From: Phytophthora sp. 'mugwort' | Taxonomy: Eukaryota > Oomycota > Peronosporomycetes > Peronosporales > Peronosporaceae | Assembly (NCBI GenBank): GCA_033558025.1 | Contig: JAUCEF010000002.1 | Coordinates: forward strand, 2,790,001-2,854,000 | Direction: 5' to 3' | DNA length: 64,000 nucleotides | Shown here: in pieces, positions 48,959 through 60,445 of the stretch | How the letters are laid out: each line of letters starts with the position of its first letter | Position numbering within the stretch: position 1 is the first letter of the stretch | Program-made: the position numbers and the translations under genes | The notes under the pieces: model-generated | Databases searched by the model: none | Told to the model about the DNA's origin: nothing | Seen by the model: the letters and a program-made list of their open reading frames with translations, nothing else

Positions 48959-50419
48959 CTATCGAGTTGGACGTGGCGTTCTGATCTTATGTTTCTGCAG
49001 TTTCTTCGTACCGCGACCAAATTCAACACGCTTCTGGGGCGCAGCTCGATGCGATTGTTTTTCTTTCCTGCTATCTGTTGGTTGGGATCCTGACGATGGC
49101 AAACTTGTCGAGACATCTTCACGTAGCTCCTTGATGGTGCTATTACTCCGCTTGGAATTCTCAATGCTCATGGCGAGCGCAAGATCGTGCTTGGTTACGA
49201 GACTAGTAACAAGACCCTGCACACCAGCTCTGCCAGTTCGGCCAGCACGATGCACGTAATCGACAGCGGACTTTGGGAAGTCGAACATTACCACGTGCTT
49301 CACTGATACCACATCCAACCCGCGGGCTGCCAGGTCCGTGCATACGAGAACATTCACATTGGAATCCTCCGTGAATGCATGAATAGCTTCGTGGCGTCTA
49401 GCCGGCGGCATGTCGCCGTGCAGACACACCGTGTCTTGGAAGCCATGCTCACGAAGCATGTGCTCGGTGGAACGCACACTTGCCGAGTTGCGGCAGAAGA
49501 CCATGGCCTTCGCAGCTTGACGCTTGTTCAGATGCAGCACCTCACGCAGCGCCGAGTGTTTCGACTCGGGGTTTACACGTACAAATTCCTCTTTAATGGT
49601 AGCCGGTGTCTTGTGGATCTTGTCGTCGCTCACAACTCGCAATTCGCCGAACTTCTTCTTCAGCACCTGATCAATCGGCGAGCGGACCGTCGCGGCCGCC
49701 AAGATCATCTGCAACGGTTGGTTGCGCTTTGCCGCACTGGCCTGAATCGGTCCCAGCACCGCGTCCAGCTCCGTGCGAAAGCCCATCTTGGCGTCGAACA
49801 ATGTGTCTGCCTCGTCCACGACGACTGTGTCAACATGGGAGACAAAGAAATCTCCCTTGCTAATGCATTTGGCCACACGTCCAGGGGTACCGATGATCAG
49901 GTCGAGTCTGCGCGCCGTGTTCCGCTGCTGAATGCTCTTGCGCTCACCGCTTGTAACGGTGCAGGACGCGAACTTGGCCGAGTGCGCCAGTTGCTTGGTC
50001 ACGGAGGCCACCTGCAGTGCGAGTTCCCGACTGGGCAGCAGCACGAGAGTGCTGGGGCGGCCAAACACGACCTCGAGTGGTCCTGCTTGGCCCTTGGCCT
50101 CGTGCTCCTCCTGCTTGGCCGCCTCCTTGCGCAGGATCTGCTCCACCACAGGGACCAAGTAGGCTAGCGTCTTACCTGTGCCCGTCTGCGCCGTACACAG
50201 CACGTCGTGACGCGCCAGGATGGCTGGGATACTCTTCTGCTGAATGCCCGTCGGGGTCGTGATCTTCATCTCCTTCAGGGCTGACACGACGCGCGCACCC
50301 ACGCCCAACTCCTGGAAGCTCGGCGAAGCGAAGAAGCGACGGGACGCGACCGAGAGAAGCGTTGACGTCCGCGTGGCCAGGCGGCCTCGCCGTGAGAGCG
50401 AGGCTGATGCGAGCCGCAT
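48959..50419 (-). CDS. Mitochondrial DEAD-box RNA helicase (DDX28/Mrh4-like)
   Basis: 486 aa, intron-less, convergent with DHX15. The first 30 residues (MRLASASLSRRGRLATRTST...RRFFAS) are Arg/Ser/Ala-rich without acidic residues, a typical mitochondrial presequence. Helicase motifs: the Q-motif region SFQELGV...PTGIQQKSIP, motif I AQTGTGKT (77-84), PSRELA, TPGR, DEAD (202-205), then AAAT at the place of SAT, VLVCTDLAARGLDV and HRAGRTGRAG. A basic tail follows (KKLQKHKIRTPRP). Family members assist mitochondrial ribosome large-subunit assembly. The assignment to DDX28/Mrh4 rather than another organellar DEAD protein is inferred from the presequence and size. Confidence 0.88.
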   Translation of the reverse strand: MRLASASLSRRGRLATRTSTLLSVASRRFFASPSFQELGVGARVVSALKEMKITTPTGIQQKSIPAILARHDVLCTAQTGTGKTLAYLVPVVEQILRKEAAKQEEHEAKGQAGPLEVVFGRPSTLVLLPSRELALQVASVTKQLAHSAKFASCTVTSGERKSIQQRNTARRLDLIIGTPGRVAKCISKGDFFVSHVDTVVVDEADTLFDAKMGFRTELDAVLGPIQASAAKRNQPLQMILAAATVRSPIDQVLKKKFGELRVVSDDKIHKTPATIKEEFVRVNPESKHSALREVLHLNKRQAAKAMVFCRNSASVRSTEHMLREHGFQDTVCLHGDMPPARRHEAIHAFTEDSNVNVLVCTDLAARGLDVVSVKHVVMFDFPKSAVDYVHRAGRTGRAGVQGLVTSLVTKHDLALAMSIENSKRSNSTIKELREDVSTSLPSSGSQPTDSRKEKQSHRAAPQKRVEFGRGTKKLQKHKIRTPRPTR

Positions 50420-51663
50420 TGATGTGTGGTGGTGGATGAACTTATAATCCGGACCCGGAACCCGATTGTTTTAGCCGACCCGCGGGCTCAATACAAATAT
50501 CAAGTGGTAGTCCCGCGTGTCAAATTTGTACTAAAAGTTGAAGTTGACATGACTCATAACACTTAACATCACTGCATAGTTGAGTCGGGTTGTCCTTGAG
50601 GGCTGCTGACTCCCAGATTAAAATTGAGCCGCACGACTGTTGTAATGACAGCACCGAGCGACAATCTACTATCGGTCGCTGCTTGTCCGCAGGCTTCCGA
50701 TGGATGTTGCTCGATATGAGCACGCAATTCAATCGAAAAGTCTCGACAATCGGACGCCACGATGAACTGCATCGGCACATGTAGCACTTGATTTTACTCG
50801 CGATTACGACAGCGCTGGCTTCCGCACGACTCGGTACCAGCCCACGTCAGTGCCTATCCGAGCTTTGTGATCCCGCTAACCAATACCATAGTATGCATGT
50901 GAGCGGGGAGACCGATGCTATGCTGTCTTCCAGAAACTTGACCCGGCTTCGGCTACACTTGAATTCACTACTCGCACGCGAGTGTAATGGCGTCAGATGA
51001 CGGTATACAATGTTAAATGCTACTCAATGCTGCACACCACGTTGCAGTCAAGCCGTCATCCTTTCTCCAACTAGGGAGGGGGGACCGAGCCACGCTATAC
51101 ATGTAGTGCCCAGGCTAGACAGGTTTGCCGCCGCTCACGACGTGACGGCAGACACCAGTCCACCACGGCGAAGACGCTGCCGTAGAGCATTGCGCGGTTG
51201 CACCAAAATGGTCGAAGGGCCTGCCTCATTGGCCGCAGCAATTTTTGCTGCATGATCGGCAAAGACTGCAGTGGTAACGTGATAATTGGCACTGCCACGG
51301 GCCACCGCAATGGCCAAGATCTCGCTGTCCTCCTGAGTAACACGTCGCTAATAGCGACTAAATAGCCGGATGCGTTCAGACTGGATCGCCGCGTCTCGAC
51401 AAACGGGTGGGTCGACATCGTCTATACAAACTACAAGTCAAATCGATATGACCCGCGAACCCGACCTCTCCCTCCCGCCTCGTCTCTCCTCATTATCGCA
51501 TCGACAAAAGCTTCGACCGCACGACAAGCTCCACACTGAGAGTACACACTGGTTGCGGCCTCTATCCCCTGCCTCTTGACCACGCGCGAGCATTTTCCCT
51601 CTCTACTCGCCACCGTCGAGTCCCTAACAGGCCACAGCCCCCCTCCCCTCCTGACTCACAGCA
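50420..51663. other. Intergenic, no gene seen
   Basis: This lies between the divergent DEAD-box and PX-protein genes. It contains only short frames without domains. A pyrimidine-rich leader (51460-51660) precedes the PX-protein ATG. Confidence 0.4.
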
Positions 51664-53799
51664 ATGTACTCGTCGTACTGGAAGCCCAACGATGGGCGCG
51701 AGTCCAACGTGCTGACAGACCACGATGCGCTACACCGCGATGAAGCCACGCACAAGGCCATGCAGTCGGACGAGACGGAGCTGCGTCCGCTAGACCTGGA
51801 GACCATCATGAGCTCCAAGGCTGCCGTCAAGTTCTGGTATCTGCACCGCCCCAAGACTATGGCCTACGTGCACAAGAACGCTACCAAGATGCAAAGCCTC
51901 GGCCGCGCCTACGCCGTGCGCAAGCTGCGCCAGAAGCACGGCGCGGAGTACGTAGCCGAGCTGGCCAGACAGGACCAGGCGCGCCGCGATGCCGACATGC
52001 TTAAAGAGCTCACGCCCGAGGAGCGCGCGGCCAAGGAGCTGGATGATGCCGCCTACGACGCGCGCGTAGAGGAGTCCCGCCGCAAGCGCCGCGAGCAGAT
52101 CGAAGCCGAACACCGCGCGGAGGAGGAGATACGCATGAAGATGGCGGCCGACGCCTCGGAGCGCCGCCGTCTAGAGGAAGAGCGCAAGGCCGCGGAGCTC
52201 GCAGCCAAGATGGAGGCCGAGCGTCTCGCCGAAGAGGAGCGCGCCCGCAAGCAGCAGGAGGACGATGAAGAGCAACGTCGTCAGGCAGAGGAGACAGCGC
52301 GTCTTGAGGAGCTCCGTCTCATTGAGGAAGAGAAGAGTCGTGCTGCTGAAGAGGCTGAGGCCAAGCGCAAGGCGGAAGAGGAACGGGTTGCTGCGGAGGA
52401 AGCCGCTCGTCTGGCTGAAGAGGAGGCGATCCGAGCTGAGGAGGAGCGTCTAGCGGCTGAAGAAGCTGCGCGTCTTGAGGCCGAGGAGGCCGCACGTCGT
52501 GAGGAGGAGGAGCGTCTTGCGGAGGAGAAGCGTCTGCATGAAGAAGAAGAGGAGCGTCTACGTATTGAAGAGGAGGAACGCCTTGCTGACGAGGAGCGTA
52601 TTCGCAAGGAAGAGGAGGAGGTCGCTTTCCTGGCCGCCCAGGCTCGCGAAGAAGAGGAACGTATGGTTCGTGAGGCGGAGGAGGCACGCATTCGAGAGGA
52701 AAATGAGCGCCGTGCGCGGGAAGAGGCCGAAGAGCGTGAGCGCAAGCTTGCGGAGGCGGCCCTTGCTGCCAAACGTGCTGAGGAGGAAGCCGAGCGCATC
52801 CGCCAGGAGCGCATCCAGCAGGAAAAGAACGAGAAGTACGAGCAGTCTCTGTCTAAGGACGTGCCTGTTCTCGTGCGTCAGCGTGGCCCGGGCCGCGTTG
52901 TCAGCTACGATAAGGAGCGTGAGGCGTACGCTGTCAAGCTCGAAAATGGCATGGGCGGCATACAGATCACCGTTCCCAGCGATGATGTTAACCTTGACGA
53001 CGACCGTATCCTTTCACCCCGTACCAAGGTGGACACGCCGTTCGGCACGGGTGAAGTAGTAGGCCTTGACCCCCACGTCGGATGCTACGCTATCAACACG
53101 GAGATAAACGCTCCGGATGATGACCAGTTCCTGGCCTTTGTTCAGATCAACGATGTTATCGTGCACGTGGAGGAAGAGGAGGAGCGCGCAATTGTGGAGG
53201 ATGCTTCTCTGCCAAGTACGTGTTCTACTGGAGATTTTCATTGAAGATGGTGAATTCTTGTACTAATGCTACTTACTCTTTTTTCACCTTTACAGTCCCC
53301 GATGAGATCGGTCTCGTGTCGGCTCGCATCGTTGACAGCCGCATTGTAAACCGCACGGGCAAGAAATTCATTCAATACAAACTGGAGATCCGCACTACAA
53401 ACTACGGCACAGTGTTTTGCTGGAAACGTTACAGCACTTTCCGGTATATGATTCCACGTTATGAGTTTCAACATCTTAACGGTGATGCTAACAAGGTTTT
53501 GTTTGTGATGCAGTTCGCTGTGTGATCGTCTCATGAAGGAGAACGGCATGAAGCGTCGTGATATTCCGGACCTGCCGCACCGTCACGTGGTGGGCAATTT
53601 CTCCCAGAAGACAATCGGTGAGCGAGCCGAGAAACTGAACCTGTTTCTGAACGCTGCCGTTAAGGCCGAACATCTGCAGTGGGGTATCCGCGTGGACGAC
53701 CAGATTGCCGTCTACAAGCGCCGCAACAAACGTGCGACGCAGCCCAGCAGCCAGCCTGGTAGCCGTGGCAGCCGTAGCATTTTCTCGCGACGACGGTAA
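51664..53799 (+). CDS. IQ motif, long coiled-coil and C-terminal PX domain protein
   Basis: Three exons, 51664-53215, 53296-53443 and 53514-53799, with introns of 80 and 70 bases, give 661 aa in one frame. Near residue 75-95 is an IQ-like calmodulin-binding motif (MQSLGRAYAVRKLRQKHG). Residues about 115-395 are almost pure Glu/Ala/Arg/Lys, forming a very long charged helix. Next come repeated short segments with a KxDTPFGTGEV-type strand (about 460). The C-terminal PX phosphoinositide-binding domain starts at exon 2 (VSARIVDSRI...YKLEIRTTNYGTVFCWKRYSTFR, then SLCDRLMKENG after the splice) and includes the RYSTF and P-rich-loop parts (IPDLPHRHVVG). A Ser/Arg-rich tail ends it. Probably a peripheral endosomal membrane or cytoskeletal adaptor; the specific partner is unknown. 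Confidence 0.88.
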
Positions 53800-54279
53800 T
53801 TGTAGGTGAAATATCCGTCGCAGTGCTGCCGCGGGAATTGTTTGGTCCAGTCAAGCTACCTGCATGCAGAGCTGAGCCAGCGTGTTTTCAGTAGGAGAAA
53901 GCAACAGAGAAGTCAAGTTGCAAGAGCTAGCAGTTAGTTAGTCGGTCAGCCCCTCACATGTGTCCCCCGTTCGATCGAAGAACGGGAGGTGGAGTCGGCT
54001 ATTTACTGGAGAAATGGATTTTTATCTTTGACATGTGACTACTTTTAGTGCAAAGTTCGTCTTCTGCTTTCAATGCAGGGACCCGTACTGCAACACAGTG
54101 CGAAATGCTTTGTTTTAAGGCATGGTCACAACTATCGATACTAAGTATTATTTTTTTCTGGTTCTACATTGTTTGGAATGCACTTCTTCGCATCCTCACG
54201 CAGCGAAAGCTACGTGGTCTCGTACATGTACACATAGTGAGCACGTTTTGACAAGCTCTGCACTGTCTTCTTGCCCTCT
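53800..54279. other. 3' flanks of converging genes
   Basis: Separates the PX-protein stop from the MYND-protein stop. Only short unsupported frames are seen. Confidence 0.4.
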
Positions 54280-55677
54280 TCAGGCAACACAGATGGGAGC
54301 AGCCACCTCGTTCGACTTCTGGAGGTGACGCCACTTTGCCAGCTGCTGCTTACGATACTGCTTCACTTCGGTGCTCTTGTACTCGTATCGTTGGAACGGG
54401 TTGTGGCAGTCACCAGCGCAGCCTTCGCATACGTCCGAGTGGCACGGAACGCCGTTGCGCGCGCACTCGCAGTCCGAGTCGGCACTCGCGCAGTTTTTCT
54501 GCTCGCGCGCCACCTTTTTGGCCGCCGCCATGAGCTCCGTCTTGCCCGTACCTGGAAGTGGCACGTTGTGCTCCTGCAGGAAGACCCGAAGCTTCTTGAC
54601 ATTCATCTTGGCCACCTTCTTCACCAGATCGCCACATGAGCAGCCACAGGCGCCGTCGCGCGAGTCGCGGATTTTCGCGAACTCGTCGAGCTGCTCAACA
54701 GACACGCATCCGAAATCCGGTGTGGTTAGAGACGCGTCGGCCACCTGCAACTCATCGGCAGCCTCGACACTAGACGCCGATCCGGTCGAGTACTTCCGCC
54801 ACGAGTTCCTCAGTTCAGGAGACGTCGACATTTGTATCTCAATGGCTCCTTCCTCCTGAGCTTGTTTCTCTAGCGTGAATACCTTCTTGCGCTCCCCCTC
54901 GCTCAATCTTAAGAATAGTGGGTTGTCCACGCCTCGACGGTAGTCAAACTGGCGGGTCTCACCCACACGAACATCGCGTCGTTTGGCCTTAGACAACTTC
55001 TTGGCTCGCTCCTGCAGCTCCTGTTGTCGAAGCTGCTCTACTTCCAGCACACTACCGAGTTCCACATCCGCAACTTTCTTGCCGAGACCCAAAGCCCACG
55101 TGCCGTCGTAGGGCACGGCACTACCGCCACCAGGGAAGCGGGCGAACTCTCGCGCCTGGACATCCCCCCATATGATGTGCTTCTTGGCGCCGAGGGAGGC
55201 CGAGCGGTTCTTTCGTGCTTGCGCCAGTGGAGCGCTCAAGGAGGCCACGTGCATGCTGTTACTGCGCGTTTTGCGCTTCTTCTTGTGCTTTTTGCTCTTC
55301 TTCTGGGACTTGAGCTGCTGCTGTACAGGAGCCTGCAGCTCATCCTCGGGGACTGCTGCTGCTGCGGACTCGGCAGGGATCTCCACGACCTGCACGGGCT
55401 CCGTGACGAGGCGCACACTCTTGGGCGGCGACGCGGCCACGGGCGCAGCAGCAGCGCGGGGTATACCAACGCATTGTATACTATTGGAAGGTATACGTGT
55501 CGTGTCGACGGGAGCGCGCATCGGCGACCGCAGACACGTCGGGCGGTGGCTGGGCCAGCTCTGGCGCTGGCAGTCACGGCCGCAGAAGTAGACGCGTCGG
55601 CAGCCGCCACAGCGGTTCTTGGCGTCCGTTTTGCCACAAAAGAGGCAGATTTTGTCGGTTTCAGTGGAAGCAGTCAT
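54280..55677 (-). CDS. MYND zinc-finger protein with CSRNP-like cysteine-rich region
   Basis: 465 aa, intron-less. Near the N-terminus (residues 11-50) is a MYND finger: CLFCG...CGGCRRVYFCGRDCQRQSWPSH..C, a protein-interaction zinc module. A Lys-rich nuclear-localisation-like stretch follows (KKSKKHKKKRK). Around residue 165 an IIWGDVQAREFARFPGGGSAVP segment and then WALGLG recall the start of the cysteine/serine-rich nuclear proteins (CSRNP/AXUD1). The C-terminal third has CGCSCGDL, DCECARNGVPCHSDVCEGCAGDCHN and YEYKSTEVKQYRKQQL, close in spacing to the CSRNP cysteine cluster. It is probably a nuclear regulator. The MYND call is firm, and the CSRNP relation is my inference from motif order. 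Confidence 0.8.
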   Translation of the reverse strand: MTASTETDKICLFCGKTDAKNRCGGCRRVYFCGRDCQRQSWPSHRPTCLRSPMRAPVDTTRIPSNSIQCVGIPRAAAAPVAASPPKSVRLVTEPVQVVEIPAESAAAAVPEDELQAPVQQQLKSQKKSKKHKKKRKTRSNSMHVASLSAPLAQARKNRSASLGAKKHIIWGDVQAREFARFPGGGSAVPYDGTWALGLGKKVADVELGSVLEVEQLRQQELQERAKKLSKAKRRDVRVGETRQFDYRRGVDNPLFLRLSEGERKKVFTLEKQAQEEGAIEIQMSTSPELRNSWRKYSTGSASSVEAADELQVADASLTTPDFGCVSVEQLDEFAKIRDSRDGACGCSCGDLVKKVAKMNVKKLRVFLQEHNVPLPGTGKTELMAAAKKVAREQKNCASADSDCECARNGVPCHSDVCEGCAGDCHNPFQRYEYKSTEVKQYRKQQLAKWRHLQKSNEVAAPICVA

Positions 55678-56829
55678 GGTGGAGGTGAAGAGGTTGAGAC
55701 GGTGTTAAGAATCCTTCCGGCGACAGTGCGTGCGCGTTGTGATCAGATTGGGAAGTGACCAGCTCTCTCCGCCGCTTCGATTTATGACCCGAATAGAGCG
55801 CCGCATTAGCTGAGCTAAAGTTGTAGCGATTGGAAAGGCGCTTCGACGAAATGTGAAGGGCAAGGACCTGGTTTTGATCATATTAGTCTTTTAAAGCACC
55901 ACTGGATGACACTCATGCATGATCGCACGTGGTGTTGAGTACGTCCGTCTCTGCGCGGCAATCATGCACGGGTCGGTGGACAACGCCAAGGTGTCGTCAT
56001 TGCCGCTGCATGGACGCCTTGCGGCGTGAAATATGTGCGCCATACACATCACTGCGCAGTCAAGTAGCGGAGTGCAGGGCATCAAGTGCGGGCGGCGCCG
56101 CGTTGCAACCTGCAATGGTAATTCGCGTACGACCATAAGATTTTTGCAGTTGCAAAACCCGTTTCTTCTACGTCGAATGTTCCCGAACAGTGGAGGGGGG
56201 GGGGACTGAAAGCAACACTGCTGAATATTTGCTATTCTGATGAGGTGGACGGCGGTTTGTTGAGCAACACTGCTACACTGCTGCATAGTTGCTGTTCTGC
56301 TGAGGTGGGCGCCGGTTTTTTTAATAACGTTCGTCACGACGAGCTGAACAACAAAGCGATGCCATGTGACCAGCACTCGGACTCATTTTGCATGCTATAA
56401 TTTTTGCGTCATGACAAGAGTTCTAATGAGCTGACAACTTAATTTCTAGATCTTACGATGGAAGTCGGTGAGCAACTAGAAATAGCTGCAAAGTAGTAAT
56501 GTAATATTTATTCATGCTCTGATAATGTATGTACTAGGGTGGCAGAGTACTAGGTTTAGTACTATCTATGCCATCGTAGTACATTAATTATACTACTAGC
56601 GTTATCTTTAAAGTACTTACTTATGTACACTTAAGAACTACAGTACCCATTTTCTTAAGTCGACCCAATCGAGGAACCAATCACCGTGCGATTGGTGCTG
56701 TTTGTCAAAATACAAGCCACTCTGAATTAAATAGGTTGGTTACGACAGACAAACTGGATAATTTGTGTTGCGGCGCCACACCATCCACAGCTTCCGCGCA
56801 GATATCTTCCAATTGTCAAGGCAGCTCCC
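55678..56829. other. Intergenic with a short tandem duplication
   Basis: No gene recognised. It holds a G-run near 56193, the two-copy repeat at 56211-56321, and an AT-rich stretch with several GTAC-centred palindromes at 56520-56650 before the CDV3-like gene. Confidence 0.4.
56211..56321. repeat. Two-copy tandem repeat
   Basis: Two imperfect copies of about 52-59 bases, each beginning AGCAACACTGCT and continuing through TTGCT-TTCTG-TGAGGTGG to GGCGGTTT or GCCGGTTT. Confidence 0.65.
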
Positions 56830-57327
56830 ATGGCGGACCCAAACGCGAAGCTCAACTCCCTGTTCGGTAAGAAGAAGAAGAAAAAATCCACTACCGTCAA
56901 TGCCAACGTCATCGTCAAGACCAGCGCGCAGAATGCTGAGCGCGCCGCGGCCGAGCGTGCTGCCGCGGCCGCCCCCAAACCCGCGCAGAAGACTCCGGCA
57001 CCCGCTGCCACGGCGTCCGGCAAGGTGCTGTCGGACCTGTCGATGAACAAGGATGATGAGCAGGAGAAGGCGGCGTTCCAGTGGGCCAAGCAGCCCAAAA
57101 AGTACAAGAACTCGGACGAGAAGGAGGCCGTGGCCACCACATGGGCCGAGCAGGAGCAGCGCAACCGCGTGAACCGCCGCATCCAGTTGGACAACGAGCG
57201 CGCCTTCCCGTCGCTGGGCGTGGACGCTGACAAGGCCCAGCTACAGGGAATGAAGGCTCCCACCACCAAGGCGGTGGAGACGAAGAACGCCTGGGCCTCG
57301 CTGCACGACGACGAGGACGACGACTAA
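56830..57327 (+). CDS. CDV3-like small charged protein
   Basis: 165 aa, intron-less. It begins MADPNAKLNSLFGKKKKKK, like the opening of CDV3 proteins (short helix, FF/LF, then a Lys run). An Ala/Pro-rich linker follows, then a conserved-looking central part (EKAAFQWAKQPKKYKN and WAEQEQRNRVNRRIQLDN). It has an AFPSLG motif and an acidic end (WASLHDDEDDD). CDV3 is a conserved cytosolic protein of unclear function. The match rests on motif order rather than overall identity, so an oomycete-specific small protein is also possible. The ATG is the first in frame and the coding sequence is strongly GC-rich at third positions. Confidence 0.65.
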   Translation: MADPNAKLNSLFGKKKKKKSTTVNANVIVKTSAQNAERAAAERAAAAAPKPAQKTPAPAATASGKVLSDLSMNKDDEQEKAAFQWAKQPKKYKNSDEKEAVATTWAEQEQRNRVNRRIQLDNERAFPSLGVDADKAQLQGMKAPTTKAVETKNAWASLHDDEDDD

Positions 57328-57596
57328 GTGGTCGGAAACGACAGAGCGAGGCGTGCTACTTCTGTCTGAAAAGACAAGCAGTCGGCCTCGCACTTCTTAA
57401 GCTCGCCGACGCATAGCTAATGAGTCTGGGAAATCGCAAGGCAGCGGGCTTGGCCGGGAAGTACTGGGAGAATGCTGCTGCTCATCTGTGCGACGGCTGG
57501 TCACACAACCGAAGCGCGGCGTTGCAGACGGAGCTAGGTGCTCCAGGTGCAGAGGATGGTAATAGAACGGAGCATCAAGGTCGAATTAGCAAACAT

Positions 57597-58938
57597 TAAC
57601 TAGCAAATACGAATGGACTGGGCAAGGTCTGCTGCCTTGCTTTGAATGCTGGTGTCGACTTACCCTGGGCGTCCACAGTCTGCGAATGTGCAGCCCAGGT
57701 ATGAGCTGGCCTGACGTTTGGAACGACAATATCATTGTTCCAGATGAGGTCGAAGCGCAGTTCATTGTCCTCACGATGATACTCCAAATCCACAATACGT
57801 ATCGTGTATTGAATAAGGTTTGCGTAGCCGGCGTCCGTGTCTCCTGTCAGTGACGGCGAAGCGCTCACCTCGATGCTTCCAACGCGCAATCGATGAGCAC
57901 ATCGTACCCGTCCGTACAGCTCAAACCAATGCCGGTCCTAACTTATTGTCGGCTGCACAGCCAGCAGCGAGCGCGTGATGAGGGACTGGAGGAGCAAACA
58001 GCTAACAGCTTCGTGGCCGTTCTCGCTAATGATAAACATCTTGAGCCTGTGAATTGGTCCTCACAACCAAGCTGTTCATTGTACATGTAGCCCTCTGCGC
58101 CCTTTTGCACCTACGCGTTTGTTGGTGCATGGAGAGGTTGTCCATATCCCCTTTGCTCTAAAAGTTGCGGGTGTGGGAAAGCAAGCGAAACCCTCACGGT
58201 AGATCCACACGTTGATGGCGAAAACCTCGTCACCACTACGTACAGCCGAAAGTCGAATTTATTGCCACTAACGAGCAGCCTGCTCAAAGCATCGACGTGC
58301 AACCAAAAACTATCAACGAGAGAAAGACACCCGGAGCTCGAAGTACGTACGGCAAGTCGACGTACTTCTGCACAATGTATGTGTCTGCTGTCTTCACTTG
58401 CATCGCCGCGTCACTTTTCCACTCGCTGATGTCGCTCAGCTTCTCAAACAGAAAAATACCACGACCTTGCTTGAGCCTTGCCCACAGGTTTCATAATCCA
58501 TCTACCTCGAGGTATGCACTTGACGCCTCCAGAACATGTCATATTCGTGGGGTAACACAAACGTAATCATAGTAACACCAAGCAGAAGAAAAACGATAAC
58601 ATGGTTACATTCGTGACATGGCTACGGCGTTGACTCACCTGCGCTCGCGCTACCTCTTAATGCGCTTGAGGTTCTTCACCAGTAAATACGTGCACGTGAG
58701 ATCGTAGTGGTTTTGGAACTGCTTGATCCGCTTGAAAGACAACATACAAACAATGAGCTACCATCTCCATTCCGTTGCAATCTTGAAGCGGCGTGAGGCG
58801 TCCAAGTTCTCGCCGACCCAGCTTACGTCGGACCAGTGCAGATCCCAGTCCAGATCGCTGTCCGTCTGGACCCACCGCCTTGGTGCTGCATTAAATCCAG
58901 CACCGCGTTGTGCAGCGACGTCAGGAATCGCACTACCC
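57597..58938 (-). pseudogene. TTLL9: TTLL9-like tubulin polyglutamylase relic
   Basis: No single frame spans it, but the minus strand carries tubulin-tyrosine-ligase-like motifs in order. There is RFLTSLHNAVLDLM at about 58930, then in another frame DLDWDLHWSDVSWVGENLD (about 58860-58800). FQNHYDL...LLVKNLKRIKR follows at 58715-58665, then WIMKPVGKAQ (about 58505-58475), and one frame over GIFLFEKLSDISEW. TYIVQKYVDLPY is near 58365, LLVSGNKFDFRLYVVVT near 58270-58230, and shifted again VWIYREGFA. HWFELYG and YDVLID lie near 57930-57900, and IEVSASPSLTG plus FDLIWNN at 57880-57730. At least four frame changes cannot all be introns, some falling inside conserved motifs. Read as a pseudogene of an axonemal tubulin-glutamylating enzyme. 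Neighbouring genes are intact, arguing against poor sequence. Confidence 0.82.
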
Positions 58939-59028
58939 GTACATGCAGAGCCAAACGAGGCGTTATACTATAGCCTACCTAAGCGACAGAATACGCAACT
59001 TTTTTGCGTCGGTTACTGTTGATGCTAA

Positions 59029-60188
<1,160 letters not shown>

Positions 60189-60445
60189 GTGTGTTTGCTT
60201 CAAGAGCGGGTAGACAGAGTTCCGAGTTCAAGTGATGAGTATTGCAGTATCTGCATGTCACACTTTTCCTATTGAATATTTTTCCTGTTTTTCATCAAAC
60301 TCGCTTACGGTCGTGGTGATCAGGCCGGTCGCAAAGATAGTGCTCAGATGGTGTTTAGCCGCTCCAAAGTAGTGCTGCTAGCCGTGTTTGTTCTTATTGT
60401 TTCACTTTTGTCGTACATTGAGTAACACATTTAATCCCCATCTCG

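Noticed and set aside
49379..50167. 262-codon plus-strand frame opposite the DEAD-box helicase
   Set aside because: Shadow of a gene with complete helicase motifs on the other strand.
52281..52814. Ser/Arg-rich frame opposite the coiled coil
   Set aside because: Low-complexity antisense of Glu/Ala/Arg codons.
55024..55758. 244-codon plus-strand frame opposite the MYND protein
   Set aside because: The MYND finger and cysteine cluster are on the minus strand; this frame has no recognisable feature.
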